A stretch of 64,000 nucleotides of DNA, from contig NZ_CANLYD010000014.1 of the NCBI RefSeq assembly GCF_947495315.1, forward strand, positions 1 through 64,000, read 5' to 3'. Positions 16,683 through 26,023 of this stretch are shown in pieces. The DNA is from an uncultured Aquimarina sp. (GTDB taxonomy: Bacteria; Bacteroidota; Bacteroidia; Flavobacteriales; Flavobacteriaceae). A program made the translations under genes and the position numbers. Each line of letters starts with the position of its first letter. Position 1 is the stretch's first letter. Under the pieces are notes generated by a model that made no database searches, was not told where the DNA came from, and saw only the letters and a program-made list of their open reading frames with translations.

Positions 16683-17780
16683 ATGAAAAGTCAGAGAAAA
16701 ATCATACACGTAGATATGGATGCATTTTATGCATCTGTTGAGCAAATGGACAATCCAGAGCTTAAGGGAAAACCTCTGGCTGTAGGTGGTGGTGGAAAGC
16801 GTGGTGTTGTTAGTGCTGCGAGTTATGAAGCACGCAAATTTGGTGTTCGTTCTGCAATGCCTGGGTTTACTGCCAGAAAGTTATGTCCTGATTTGCTTTT
16901 TGTGAGGCCAAGATTTGATCGGTATCAGGAGATTTCGAAACTAATCCGTAAAATATTTTTTGAGTATACAGATTTAGTGGAACCTTTATCACTTGATGAG
17001 GCGTATCTCGATGTAACCGAAAATAAAAAAGGAAATCCCAGTGCATCTTTAATCGCTCAGGAAATCAGACAACGAATTTTTGATGAAGTAGGATTGACCG
17101 CATCGGCAGGAATATCTGTCAATAAATTTATCGCCAAAGTTGCTAGCGATTATAACAAGCCTAACGGCCAGAAAACCGTAAATCCAGAAGAAGTCATAGA
17201 GTTTTTGGAAGACCTGGATGTTAAAAAATTCTACGGAGTAGGAAAAGTGACACAAGCTAAAATGTACCAATTAGGGATTTATACCGGAAAGGACTTAAAA
17301 ACGAAATCAGAAGAGTTTCTGACCCAACATTTTGGTAAATCCGGAGGACATTATTATAAAATTGTTAGAGGAATTCATTTGAGTGAAGTGAAACCAAATC
17401 GAGAACGAAAATCTCTTGCTGCAGAAAGGACTTTTAGCGACAATATTTCTTCTGAAATATATATGCTGGAACGACTAGAAAATATTGCAGAGGAATTACA
17501 AAAGCGCTTAAAAAGAAGTAAAGTAGCAGGGAGAACAGTGACGCTAAAGATTAAATATAGTGATTTCACACTTCAGACCCGAAGTAAGACATTACCTTAT
17601 TTTGTAAATGATGCAGATATACTTTTGGAGACGGCAAAGGAATTACTATATCAATCAGAAATGAAGAACTCAGTGCGATTGTTAGGAATTTCACTTTCTA
17701 ACTTAAATACGGGTAAGAAAGATCAAAAGAAAATAGAAAAACAAGAAGTAGAGATTATTCAGTTAAGGTTTGATTTTTAG
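16683..17780 (+). CDS. dinB: DNA polymerase IV (Y-family)
   Basis: 365 residues, normal for DinB. The catalytic palm begins with HVDMDAFYASVEQ (residues 9-21), and the second metal-binding patch is SLDEAYLDV (about 102-110). A VGKVTQAKMYQLGIYT helix-hairpin-helix (about 180-200) and the little-finger domain (about 240-345) follow. It carries out error-prone translesion synthesis past damaged template bases. The C-terminal sliding-clamp motif appears to be the final QLRFDF. There is no SOS-like operator that I could recognise upstream. The gene starts from ATG after a purine-rich GGAGAC stretch. Confidence 0.95.
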   Translation: MKSQRKIIHVDMDAFYASVEQMDNPELKGKPLAVGGGGKRGVVSAASYEARKFGVRSAMPGFTARKLCPDLLFVRPRFDRYQEISKLIRKIFFEYTDLVEPLSLDEAYLDVTENKKGNPSASLIAQEIRQRIFDEVGLTASAGISVNKFIAKVASDYNKPNGQKTVNPEEVIEFLEDLDVKKFYGVGKVTQAKMYQLGIYTGKDLKTKSEEFLTQHFGKSGGHYYKIVRGIHLSEVKPNRERKSLAAERTFSDNISSEIYMLERLENIAEELQKRLKRSKVAGRTVTLKIKYSDFTLQTRSKTLPYFVNDADILLETAKELLYQSEMKNSVRLLGISLSNLNTGKKDQKKIEKQEVEIIQLRFDF

Positions 17781-17834
17781 AAACTATAATTTGATAAGGA
17801 AGAGTTTCTAATTAAACTGTAATTTGCACGTATC

Positions 17835-18584
17835 ATGACTATGAGTAAAAAGGCTAAATTTAGGGTTGCGATTACAGTTGTTTTATTGATACTTTTATTT
17901 TTGTATCACCTAAGTCCATATAAATTAGAATTTCTTGGACACTACAATAAAATATGGGCACATAGAGCTAATAGTACAGAAAAACTTCATTCGGCATTAC
18001 AATATTTTAGAGGAGTAGAATTAGATTTGATATATGATGCAGAAGGGGATTTTTTGGATATAAATCATTCCACTTCAGAATCAATAGGTTTAAAATTTGA
18101 AGACTATTTTGACACTTTGGATAAAACGCAACATCCTTTACTGTGGTTAGATATCAAAAACCTGAATAAGGATACAGCTGGCGATATTTTAGATAAATTA
18201 CTCCGGATTTTCGGGAAAAGAAATTATCCCTTGCAAAATATTTTAATCGAAACACGTTATGCGGAGGCATTGCCAATATTTACCAAAGAAGGGTTTAAAA
18301 CTAGTTATTATTTGCCATATGATTTAAGGAAAAGAGATGAAGATAAGTTACAAATTGTGATACGAAAGATTGAAAAAATCTTAAAAGAACAACCTAATAT
18401 TGGAATTTCGACAAATCATAAGGATTATAGAATCATAAAGGAACATTTTCCAAATCGCATAAAATATATTTGGGTTTTGGTACCCATCCTGAATATTGAT
18501 TTTTTCACTACCAAAGAGATTCTAAATGATGAAAAAGTTGAGGTTGTATTGGTAAATTATAATGCGCTAAAAGGGAATCGATAA
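17835..18584 (+). CDS. Membrane-anchored GDPD/menorin-like protein
   Basis: 249 residues with one N-terminal membrane helix (about 10-27). The soluble part looks like a TIM-barrel phosphodiesterase relative: HRANSTEKLHSAL, GVELDLIYD, a DINHS strand, LWLDIKNL and ILIETRY. These resemble FAM151/menorin and glycerophosphodiester phosphodiesterases, where the first His, the ExD and a later His bind metal. Here the second His lies in NHSTSE. Substrate unknown; the family match is from pattern reading and moderate. It sits 54 bases after dinB and converges with the aminotransferase gene, leaving just 5 bases between stops. Confidence 0.6.
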   Translation: MTMSKKAKFRVAITVVLLILLFLYHLSPYKLEFLGHYNKIWAHRANSTEKLHSALQYFRGVELDLIYDAEGDFLDINHSTSESIGLKFEDYFDTLDKTQHPLLWLDIKNLNKDTAGDILDKLLRIFGKRNYPLQNILIETRYAEALPIFTKEGFKTSYYLPYDLRKRDEDKLQIVIRKIEKILKEQPNIGISTNHKDYRIIKEHFPNRIKYIWVLVPILNIDFFTTKEILNDEKVEVVLVNYNALKGNR

Positions 18585-18589
18585 GATTT

Positions 18590-19735
18590 TTATATGTTAC
18601 ATAAAATTTCTGCTGCGCGTTTTAATGTATCTTCTGTTTTTGCAAAACAAAATCGTAGTACTTTATCATCCTGTTGATTTAGATTAAACACAGAAACTGG
18701 AATTGAAGCGATTTTGTGTTCTTTTGTTAGTCTTTCGGCGAAAGCCACATCACCTTCATCGGTAATAGCAGAATACTCTAACAATTGGAAATAAGTTCCT
18801 GCTGCAGGAATGTATGAAAATCTGGAATCTTTTATTAATGATAAGAATATATCTCTTTTTTCTTGATAAAAATCCGGCAGGGATAAATAATGTTCAGGTG
18901 TTTTTAGATATGCTGCCAATGCATATTGCATAGGATGACTACTGCAGAATACGTTAAACTGATGCACCTTTCTGAATTCTACCATCAGATCTCTAGGTGC
19001 TATACAATATCCCATTTTCCAGCCAGTTGTATGAAACGTTTTACCAAAAGAAGCTGTAATAAAAGCTCTTTCTGCTAATCCAGGAAATCTGGCAATACTT
19101 TGATGTTCCTGACTATCAAAAATAATATGTTCATAGACTTCGTCGCTTAGTAAAATAATATCAGTATTTTTTAATAAAGCTTCCAGCTGAAGCATGTCGT
19201 TTTTTGATAAAACAGTTCCCGTTGGGTTATGAGGAGTGTTGATGATGATCATTTTTGTTTTGGACGTAATTTTACTGGCAACTTCCTTCCAATCAACGGT
19301 AAAATTAGGTGCTGACAACTGAATCGGAATGATCGTTCCGCCGAATAATTCTATAGAAGGTTCATAAGAATCATAGGCTGGTTTAAAAACAATAACTTCG
19401 TCTCCGGGATGAATAAATGCTGAAATAATGGTAAAAATAGCCTGCGTAGCTCCAGAAGTAATCGTTATATCTGTTTCGGGATGGTAATTGCTATTGTAAA
19501 GAGCATTAGTTTTTTCCACAATCACCTCTCTTAAAGACAATAAACCAGACATAGGAGCATATTGATTATGTCCTTGCTGCATGCCAATGGTCACTAAATC
19601 AATTAGTTTTTTGTCAGTTTTAAAATTTGGAAATCCTTGAGAGAGATTAATAGCTTCATAATCATTTGCCATTTTACTCATTACAGTAAAAATTGTAGTA
19701 GATACGTTGGGCAATTTTGTTTGGATATTCCTCAT
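18590..19735 (-). CDS. Class I/II PLP aminotransferase, methionine-type
   Basis: 381 residues, normal for fold-type I aminotransferases. Visible signatures are INLSQGFPNF near the N-terminus, the GATQAIF PLP-phosphate loop, NTPHNPTG, LLSDEVYEH and the Schiff-base lysine in SFGKTFHTTGWK (about 236). These phrases are those of the YbdL / methionine aminotransferase and kynurenine aminotransferase group. It likely transaminates methionine or aromatic amino acids with 2-oxo acids in the cytoplasm. The stop is 5 bases from the convergent GDPD-like gene. Upstream lies the terminator of the GG-peptide gene, so it has its own promoter in a short gap. Confidence 0.88.
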   Translation of the reverse strand: MRNIQTKLPNVSTTIFTVMSKMANDYEAINLSQGFPNFKTDKKLIDLVTIGMQQGHNQYAPMSGLLSLREVIVEKTNALYNSNYHPETDITITSGATQAIFTIISAFIHPGDEVIVFKPAYDSYEPSIELFGGTIIPIQLSAPNFTVDWKEVASKITSKTKMIIINTPHNPTGTVLSKNDMLQLEALLKNTDIILLSDEVYEHIIFDSQEHQSIARFPGLAERAFITASFGKTFHTTGWKMGYCIAPRDLMVEFRKVHQFNVFCSSHPMQYALAAYLKTPEHYLSLPDFYQEKRDIFLSLIKDSRFSYIPAAGTYFQLLEYSAITDEGDVAFAERLTKEHKIASIPVSVFNLNQQDDKVLRFCFAKTEDTLKRAAEILCNI

Positions 19736-19765
19736 AGTTATAAATCAAAAAATAGAAGGTATAAA

Positions 19766-19790
19766 AAAACCCTGAAAATGACAGGGTTTA
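19766..19790 (-). terminator. Rho-independent terminator of the 59-residue peptide gene
   Basis: Stem AAACCCTG/CAGGGTTT with a short loop, followed on the minus strand by a run of seven T. It lies about 25 bases after the peptide stop. Confidence 0.8.
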
Positions 19791-19813
19791 CTGTTGAGAA
19801 ATTAAATTAATAT

Positions 19814-19993
19814 CTAAAATATATGGCAATAACCTTGGTTACATCTATCTGAAAAATCGCCTGTTACTTCCCAACAATCCTGTGATGTTTCACAACGTAG
19901 ATTTGTTCTGCAATAATAGCCTCCGTTGATAGATAGTTGTTCTGATTTGTCCAATTTGGCAACGTCTTTTAATTTTAGAATTTTTGATAACAT
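19814..19993 (-). CDS. GG-leader Cys-rich peptide precursor
   Basis: 59 residues from ATG at 19993, ending in TAG. The leader MLSKILKLKDVAKLDKSEQL then SINGG (GG at 24-25) is the Bacteroidetes natural-product leader type (hydrophobic, Lys-rich, ending in INGG). The core of 34 residues has five Cys (28, 34, 40, 51, 56) and starts C-x5-C-x5-C, the same spacing as the peptide at 60954-61124. It would be cleaved after GG by a C39-type peptidase-transporter, not seen in this window. It has its own terminator. No lanthionine or radical-SAM enzyme is nearby, so a disulphide-bonded secreted peptide is as likely as a modified one. Confidence 0.75.
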   Translation of the reverse strand: MLSKILKLKDVAKLDKSEQLSINGGYYCRTNLRCETSQDCWEVTGDFSDRCNQGYCHIF

Positions 19994-20129
19994 AATTTTG
20001 TGTTTTAAACTATTGATGTTTTACCTACTCTATTAAAAGGTTTTCGGTTTACCCTTGTTAAAATCAAGTACTCATCATACAGTGATTTTCAACTCAAGTT
20101 ATATCGAAATCAATAGGTAAAAAAACAAA

Positions 20130-20159
20130 ACATCCGTATTTTTCGAAAAATACGGATGT
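20130..20159 (-). terminator. Perfect 30-base palindromic terminator
   Basis: A 15-base perfect stem (ACATCCGTATTTTTC and its complement, no loop beyond the centre) is followed on the minus strand by TTTTGTTTTTTT. It lies 30 bases after the stop of the 20189-20347 peptide gene. Confidence 0.85.
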
Positions 20160-20188
20160 AAAATAGGGGTTAATTAAGAAGTTTGATT

Positions 20189-20347
20189 TTAATAAACGTT
20201 ATCACAAAGACAAATACTCTCGTGAGTACCCATATCAGGTTCAATTACTTCGCAATCCCCACCTTTTATCTTATACATAGAATTTGTGTTGATCTTAGCG
20301 ATAGTTAGCTTTTGTAAGGTAATTACCTTTTGTTCTTTTGTTTTCAT
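20189..20347 (-). CDS. GG-leader peptide precursor (lanthipeptide-like leader)
   Basis: 52 residues from the ATG at 20347; a longer frame from 20371 adds eight hydrophobic residues that do not fit a leader. The leader contains LQKLTIAKINTNSMYKIKGG, close to the KLxLxKxxIxxLN...IxGG pattern of Bacteroidetes class I lanthipeptide-type precursors. The core (residues 31-52) has Cys 32, 46 and 48, plus Thr and Ser that could be dehydrated. No LanB/LanC gene is visible. The TPR-AraC regulator lies 150 bases upstream in the same direction and may control it. Confidence 0.75.
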   Translation of the reverse strand: MKTKEQKVITLQKLTIAKINTNSMYKIKGGDCEVIEPDMGTHESICLCDNVY

Positions 20348-20499
20348 GATTATAATATTTAAGTTAAACAATGAATATTAAATCAAGGTACTTTTAATAC
20401 CTGGTAATTCATAAATTGGTAACCGTATTTTAAAGAAATTAAGGTGAAGTTTAGAGGTTAGATTAGTTGTTTTTTTATTGCTTTCTAACTGTTTAAGCA

Positions 20500-22185
20500 T
20501 TATGATTTTTTTTTGGAATCCTTCGTCTGATTATTTATTTTTTTAATATAATACGAAGGATTTAATCCAGTTTTTGATTTAAAATGTTTAGTAAAAGAAT
20601 TATCCGTTTTATATCCAATTTCTAAGGCAATTGATTTTACCGAAAAAGATCTAAATTTTCTATCGTTTTTTAATCTTTTTAGAGCGTATTCAATTCTTAA
20701 ATCATTTATATAATCGTTAAAACTATTTGCCTTATGTGTTTTAATGATTTTAGATAAATAGGTAGTATTCGTTTTTACTTTTTTGGCCATTGATCTTAAA
20801 TCACAATCGGTATTTAAAAAAAACTCTTGACTTTCTAGCTTATGCAATCCGTTAAGAACATCATTAACTTTTTTGTCATCAATTATAATAGCCTTAGGAT
20901 TGTTCTTTTCTTTGGATTCTAAAGTGTTTATTTTTTGTATTAATGTATCAAAACGCACTTTATTATTTTTTTGTTTTCTGAAGTATTTAAAAAGAATGAA
21001 CATCAAAAAAACACAGACGAATAGTAGTATAAAGAACACATACTCCTTATAACGTGCTTTTAATTTGTTTTCTAGTTTTTGAGTATTCTGCTTATGTAAT
21101 TTATTTACTGTTTTATTTGTTGCATCTTGAAACTGCGCCTGTAGTACTACGACTTTCTCTAAGTATATTGATTCTTGTTTTTTGTCAATTACTTTATAGC
21201 ATTTTGCGAATAACTTATTTATATCTATGAATCGTATGTTTCTTGAATCTTTTTCTTCTAATAGAGGTTCGGTATTTTTTAAATAAGAAATAGCTTTGTT
21301 GTATTCTTTTTGCTCATAAAAACAACTTGCCAGAAAATAATAGAGATTTAGTATTGATTTTTTTTGGGTAATCTTCTTATTTATCAGAATATCCTCAGCT
21401 AAATATAAATGCTCCAATGCCTGAGGTAATTTATTTCTATTAAATGATACGATGCCTTTTTTAGTTAATAAATCAATATGTCCAATAGAATAATCTAAAG
21501 ATTCTGACATTGCTATTCCTATATCTGCATAATGTAGGACTGAATCATATTTTTTTTGATCGAGATATGTTTCACTAATTATGGTAATAAATTTAACGTG
21601 GTCTATGCTATTTTTATAAGATGAATTTTCAATAAGTGATAAGGCGTTTTTACAAACCTCTAACGCTTTATCCAATTGCTGCATTCTTCTAAGAATCATT
21701 GCTATTCCAGAATTTACAGCAAGTTGATATTTTATATTTTTATTCTTTTGTAAAATTTTTAGTGCGAGATCATAAGAATCAAGGGATTTTTGATTTTTCC
21801 AATCTTTCAGATAAGCATTCCCTAATTTTATATAACATTTAGATAAAAATGTATCGTCCTCTATTTTTTTTGCAAGTTTGGCGGTTTTGTTCAAATAATA
21901 AGTACTACGTTCATATTCTTCTTTATTATAGAAGAATGAAGCTATGTTATAATATTGTTGAGCTAAAATTAGATCGCTATCAGAAATTTTATTAAGAGCA
22001 CTTTCATATACTTTACTTTCTTGGGGATTAGAACGTTTTATATATGCTACAATTTGTTTCGGAGATTTAGTCGTTAAGCTATCTGGTATACTTATTTGAA
22101 TTCCATTAGCTAATACACTTTTGCTAATGAATAAGAATGTGATAAGAAAACATGTTGACAGGAATTGTTTCGTCAAAAAAGTCAT
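20500..22185 (-). CDS. TPR-containing membrane AraC regulator
   Basis: 561 residues. Order: signal-anchor (about 1-27), periplasmic TPR repeats (about 60-350, with recurring YY-x-x-A and A-L-x-x-Y-x-x-A helices), one membrane helix (about 382-400, YVFFILLFVCVFLMFILF), a linker, then a C-terminal AraC DNA-binding domain (about 450-550) with MAKKVKTNTTYLSKIIKTH and ALEIGYKTDNSFTKHFKSKTGLNPSYY. The layout is that of one-protein transmembrane regulators common in Flavobacteriia. It lies just upstream of the GG-peptide genes and is a good candidate for their regulator. A low-complexity Lys-rich tail ends the protein. Confidence 0.88.
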   Translation of the reverse strand: MTFLTKQFLSTCFLITFLFISKSVLANGIQISIPDSLTTKSPKQIVAYIKRSNPQESKVYESALNKISDSDLILAQQYYNIASFFYNKEEYERSTYYLNKTAKLAKKIEDDTFLSKCYIKLGNAYLKDWKNQKSLDSYDLALKILQKNKNIKYQLAVNSGIAMILRRMQQLDKALEVCKNALSLIENSSYKNSIDHVKFITIISETYLDQKKYDSVLHYADIGIAMSESLDYSIGHIDLLTKKGIVSFNRNKLPQALEHLYLAEDILINKKITQKKSILNLYYFLASCFYEQKEYNKAISYLKNTEPLLEEKDSRNIRFIDINKLFAKCYKVIDKKQESIYLEKVVVLQAQFQDATNKTVNKLHKQNTQKLENKLKARYKEYVFFILLFVCVFLMFILFKYFRKQKNNKVRFDTLIQKINTLESKEKNNPKAIIIDDKKVNDVLNGLHKLESQEFFLNTDCDLRSMAKKVKTNTTYLSKIIKTHKANSFNDYINDLRIEYALKRLKNDRKFRSFSVKSIALEIGYKTDNSFTKHFKSKTGLNPSYYIKKINNQTKDSKKKS

Positions 22186-22478
22186 TTATTTAAAATTCGA
22201 TGATTTCTCAAAAGTAATGTTTTTCATTTTTTAAGTTATTACAGAAAATAATAACTTCCGAAAGTGTTGTGTTAGGAAAAATTTACACGATTATAAAAAA
22301 GTAATATTGTCTTTTGTTTAAAGATAGTATTATATTTCAAACGATTTCGTAATGAAAACTCAACAAAATTTAAAATCTATTTTAATTCATTATAAATACT
22401 GTATTACTGGTTCAAAATCTTGTTAAAAACAAGTTTGAAGCTTATTTTTGCTAATCAAATTTTTAAACATTCTTTATA

Positions 22479-23144
22479 ATGAGTGGATTGATAAAATCTT
22501 CAATAGCTAGAAAGGTTGCGATGGCACTTTCGGGACTTTTCTTAGTATTTTTCTTATTACAGCATTTTACCATCAATTTTACTTCTGTTTTTAGCCCAGA
22601 TACTTTTAACGAATTATCGCATTTTATGGGTACAAATCCATTGGTGCAGTTTGCTTTACAGCCAGTATTAATTTTTGGGGTAGTTTTCCATTTTATTATG
22701 GGATTTGTTTTGGAAATAAAAAATCGAAACGCTAGAGCAGTTAAATATGCAAAATATAACGCTGGAGCAGGTGCTTCCTGGATGTCCAGAAATATGATTC
22801 TTTCCGGATTAGTGATTTTGGCATTTTTAGGGCTACACTTTTACGATTTCTGGATTCCGGAAATAGTACATAAATATATAGAGTTCGCACCAGAAGACCC
22901 TTCACGTTACTATCATGAATTGACAGAGAAATTTGTAAGTCCGGTACGTACTGGATTATATGTGCTGTCTTTTGTTTTCTTGGCATTACATTTATGGCAC
23001 GGGTTTGCATCATCGTTTCAATCTGTTGGTTTCAATAACAAATTTTCTGTTGGAGCAACTAAGTTTGCTAAGGTATTTTCGATTGTAATCCCACTAGGAT
23101 TTATTATCATATCCTTAGTCCTTCATTTTAATCATAATCACTAA
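22479..23144 (+). CDS. sdhC: Succinate dehydrogenase cytochrome b subunit
   Basis: 221 residues, the usual length of the single-subunit Bacteroidetes/epsilon-type (type B) anchor. Five membrane helices are visible, with candidate haem His residues in LLQHF (about 29), VVFHFIMGF, FLGLHFY and ALHLWHG. It binds haem b and menaquinone and anchors complex II in the inner membrane. First gene of sdhCAB, with 10 bases to sdhA. The upstream gap of about 290 bases to the divergent regulator holds the operon promoter, but no consensus element is clear. Confidence 0.93.
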   Translation: MSGLIKSSIARKVAMALSGLFLVFFLLQHFTINFTSVFSPDTFNELSHFMGTNPLVQFALQPVLIFGVVFHFIMGFVLEIKNRNARAVKYAKYNAGAGASWMSRNMILSGLVILAFLGLHFYDFWIPEIVHKYIEFAPEDPSRYYHELTEKFVSPVRTGLYVLSFVFLALHLWHGFASSFQSVGFNNKFSVGATKFAKVFSIVIPLGFIIISLVLHFNHNH

Positions 23145-23154
23145 AACCACTATT

Positions 23155-25170
23155 ATGTCAATTTTAGACTCTAAAATACCAGAAGGTCCACTGGCAGATA
23201 AGTGGACAAAACATAAAAATACAATTAACCTGGTGAATCCAGCCAATAAGCGTAATATTGATGTTATTGTTGTTGGTACTGGATTAGCAGGAGGAAGTGC
23301 TGCTGCTACACTGGCAGAACTTGGATATAACGTAAAAACATTTTGTTATTCTGATTCTCCACGTCGTGCGCACTCTATTGCGGCTCAAGGAGGAATCAAC
23401 GCAGCAAAAAATTATCAAGGAGATGGTGATTCTAATTACCGTCTTTTTTATGATACTGTAAAAGGAGGGGATTATCGATCTAGAGAAGCAAATGTTTACA
23501 GATTGGCTGAAGTTTCAGGAAATATCATCGATCAATGTGTCGCTCAAGGAGTTCCTTTTGCACGCGAATATGGTGGGTTATTGGACAATCGATCATTTGG
23601 TGGTGTATTAGTATCACGTACTTTTTACGCGAAAGGGCAAACTGGTCAGCAGTTATTGCTTGGGGCATACTCAGCGATGAACCGTCAGATCAACCGTGGA
23701 AAAATACAAGCTTTCAATCGTCACGAGATGTTAGATCTAGTGAAAGTTGATGGCAAAGCAAGAGGAATTATTGCCAGAAATTTGGTAACTGGAGAAATCG
23801 AACGTCATTCTGCACACGCTGTAGTATTGGCATCAGGTGGATATGGAAACGTATTCTTCTTAAGTACCAATGCAATGGGAAGTAATGTGATGGCAGCCTG
23901 GAGAGCACACAGAAGAGGAGCTTTCTTTGCAAATCCATGTTATACACAGATCCATCCAACATGTATTCCGGTGTCAGGAGATCATCAGTCTAAATTGACT
24001 TTAATGTCAGAATCTTTACGTAATGATGGTCGAATTTGGGTTCCAAAAAGAAAAGAAGATGTAGAAGCGATACGTGCTGGTAAATTAAAACCAACACAAT
24101 TATCCGAAGAAGAAAGAGACTATTACTTAGAACGTCGTTATCCTGCATTTGGTAATTTGGTTCCTCGTGATGTAGCTTCTAGAGCGGCAAAAGAGCGTTG
24201 TGATGAAGGTTTTGGAGTAAACAAAACCGGAGAAGCTGTGTATCTTGATTTTGCTGCTGCTATTCAACGATACGGGAAAGAAAAAGCATTGACTTCAGGA
24301 ATTCATAATCCTACTGCAGAACAAATATTGGAATTTGGAGAAAAAGTTATCGAAGAGAAGTATGGTAACTTATTCCAGATGTATGAGAAAATTGTGGATG
24401 AGAATCCGTATAAAACTCCAATGATGATCTATCCGGCTGTACACTACACAATGGGAGGTCTTTGGGTAGATTATAACTTACAAACTACAGTTCCTGGTTG
24501 TTATGCTGCTGGAGAAGCTAATTTCTCTGATCACGGAGCAAATAGATTAGGAGCTTCTGCATTGATGCAAGGATTGGCCGATGGATACTTCGTATTACCA
24601 TATACTATTGGAGATTATCTATCTCACGATATACGTACCGGAAAAATCCCAACGGATACACCAGAGTTTGATCAAGCTGAGAAAGATGTAAAAGATCGAA
24701 TTGAGAAGCTAATGGGTGGATCCGGAGAGCATTCTGTTGATTATTACCATAAGAAATTAGGTAAGATCATGTGGAATAAATGTGGAATGTCTCGTAATGA
24801 GAAGGGATTAAAAGAAGCAATTGATGAAATAGCTGCTTTGAGAGAAGATTTCTGGAAAAACGTAAAAGTTCCCGGAGCCGCTAATAGTATGAATCCAGAA
24901 TTGGAAAAAGCCGGAAGAGTTGCTGATTTCTTGGAGTTAGGAGAATTATTTGCAAAAGATGCTTTGGATCGTAACGAATCTTGCGGAGGACATTTTAGAG
25001 AAGAATCTGTTGAACAAGATGGTGAACAGAAAGGAGAAGCTCTGAGAGATGATAAAAACTTTAAATACGTTTCTGCCTGGGAATATAAGGGAGAACCTAA
25101 AGATGCTGTCCTTCATAAAGAAGACTTAGTATTTGAAAACATTGAATTAAAAACACGTTCTTATAAATAA
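23155..25170 (+). CDS. sdhA: Succinate dehydrogenase flavoprotein subunit
   Basis: 671 residues. The FAD-binding Rossmann motif VVGTGLAGGSAAATLAELG is near residue 38, and the covalent FAD histidine is in RRAHSIAAQGG. The substrate-site HPT is in QIHPTCIP, the capping region contains RRYPAFGNLVPRDVASR, and YTMGGLWVDYNLQT and ASALMQGLADG follow later. It oxidises succinate to fumarate in the cytoplasm. The length and the type-B anchor match menaquinone-linked enzymes of Bacteroidetes. Overlaps neither neighbour: 10 bases after sdhC and 6 bases before sdhB. Confidence 0.96.
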   Translation: MSILDSKIPEGPLADKWTKHKNTINLVNPANKRNIDVIVVGTGLAGGSAAATLAELGYNVKTFCYSDSPRRAHSIAAQGGINAAKNYQGDGDSNYRLFYDTVKGGDYRSREANVYRLAEVSGNIIDQCVAQGVPFAREYGGLLDNRSFGGVLVSRTFYAKGQTGQQLLLGAYSAMNRQINRGKIQAFNRHEMLDLVKVDGKARGIIARNLVTGEIERHSAHAVVLASGGYGNVFFLSTNAMGSNVMAAWRAHRRGAFFANPCYTQIHPTCIPVSGDHQSKLTLMSESLRNDGRIWVPKRKEDVEAIRAGKLKPTQLSEEERDYYLERRYPAFGNLVPRDVASRAAKERCDEGFGVNKTGEAVYLDFAAAIQRYGKEKALTSGIHNPTAEQILEFGEKVIEEKYGNLFQMYEKIVDENPYKTPMMIYPAVHYTMGGLWVDYNLQTTVPGCYAAGEANFSDHGANRLGASALMQGLADGYFVLPYTIGDYLSHDIRTGKIPTDTPEFDQAEKDVKDRIEKLMGGSGEHSVDYYHKKLGKIMWNKCGMSRNEKGLKEAIDEIAALREDFWKNVKVPGAANSMNPELEKAGRVADFLELGELFAKDALDRNESCGGHFREESVEQDGEQKGEALRDDKNFKYVSAWEYKGEPKDAVLHKEDLVFENIELKTRSYK

Positions 25171-25176
25171 AAAGCT

Positions 25177-25923
25177 ATGAATCTTACATTAAAAATATGG
25201 CGTCAGAAAGACGCTCAATCCAAAGGAAAGATAGTAGAGTATCCAATCTCTGGAATTGAAGGAGATATGTCTTTTTTAGAAATGCTAGACGTGTTAAACG
25301 AAGAGTTGATTACTAAAGGTGAAGAACCTGTGGTATTTGACCATGACTGTAGAGAAGGTATTTGTGGAGCTTGTTCATTACAGATCAATGGAGAGCCTCA
25401 TGGACCAGATAGGTTGATAACCACCTGTCAGTTGCATATGCGTAAGTTTAATGATGGAGATACTATTTTTATTGAGCCATTTAGAGCGAAGGCGTTTCCG
25501 GTTGTTAAAGATTTAATGATTGATAGGAGCTCTTTTGATCGTATACAGCAGGCAGGAGGATTTATTTCTGTAAATACTTCAGGTAATACTATTGATGCTA
25601 ATGCGATCCCTATTCGTAAGGAAGATGCAGATGAAGCAATGGATGCAGCAACCTGTATTGGTTGTGGAGCATGTGTTGCGGCTTGTAAAAATGCATCTGC
25701 GATGTTATTTACTTCGGCGAAAGTGTCACAGTTTTCATTATTGCCTCAAGGGCAAGTAGAAGCTACCGAGCGTGTAATGGCTATGGTAAACCAAATGGAT
25801 GAAGAAGGATTTGGTAATTGTACGAATACTGGAGCTTGCGAAATAGAATGTCCTAAAGGAATTTCTTTAGAAAATATTGCTCGTATGAATCGTGAGTATA
25901 TGAAAGCTAGTTTGAAAGGGTGA
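25177..25923 (+). CDS. sdhB: Succinate dehydrogenase iron-sulfur subunit
   Basis: 248 residues. The [2Fe-2S] ligands are in CREGICGAC and the later LITTC, the [4Fe-4S] cluster in CIGCGACVAAC, and the [3Fe-4S] cluster in CTNTGACEIECPKG. The gene passes electrons from FAD to the haem and quinone site of SdhC. It is the last gene of the operon and is followed by a strong hairpin at 25956-25985. All ligand cysteines expected for the family are present. Confidence 0.96.
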   Translation: MNLTLKIWRQKDAQSKGKIVEYPISGIEGDMSFLEMLDVLNEELITKGEEPVVFDHDCREGICGACSLQINGEPHGPDRLITTCQLHMRKFNDGDTIFIEPFRAKAFPVVKDLMIDRSSFDRIQQAGGFISVNTSGNTIDANAIPIRKEDADEAMDAATCIGCGACVAACKNASAMLFTSAKVSQFSLLPQGQVEATERVMAMVNQMDEEGFGNCTNTGACEIECPKGISLENIARMNREYMKASLKG

Positions 25924-25955
25924 TTTATTTCTGAAATAATTATTCTTTAAAATAT

Positions 25956-25985
25956 AAAAAGCCTCTGATAAAACAGAGGCTTTTA
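25956..25985. terminator. Bidirectional terminator after sdhB
   Basis: Stem AAAAGCCTCTG/CAGAGGCTTTT with a six-base loop and A/T runs on both sides. It serves sdhCAB on the plus strand and the 55-residue peptide gene on the minus strand. Confidence 0.88.
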
Positions 25986-26023
25986 CATTGGATGTTTTTA
26001 CTAAATCGCTTAATTAGGATAGC

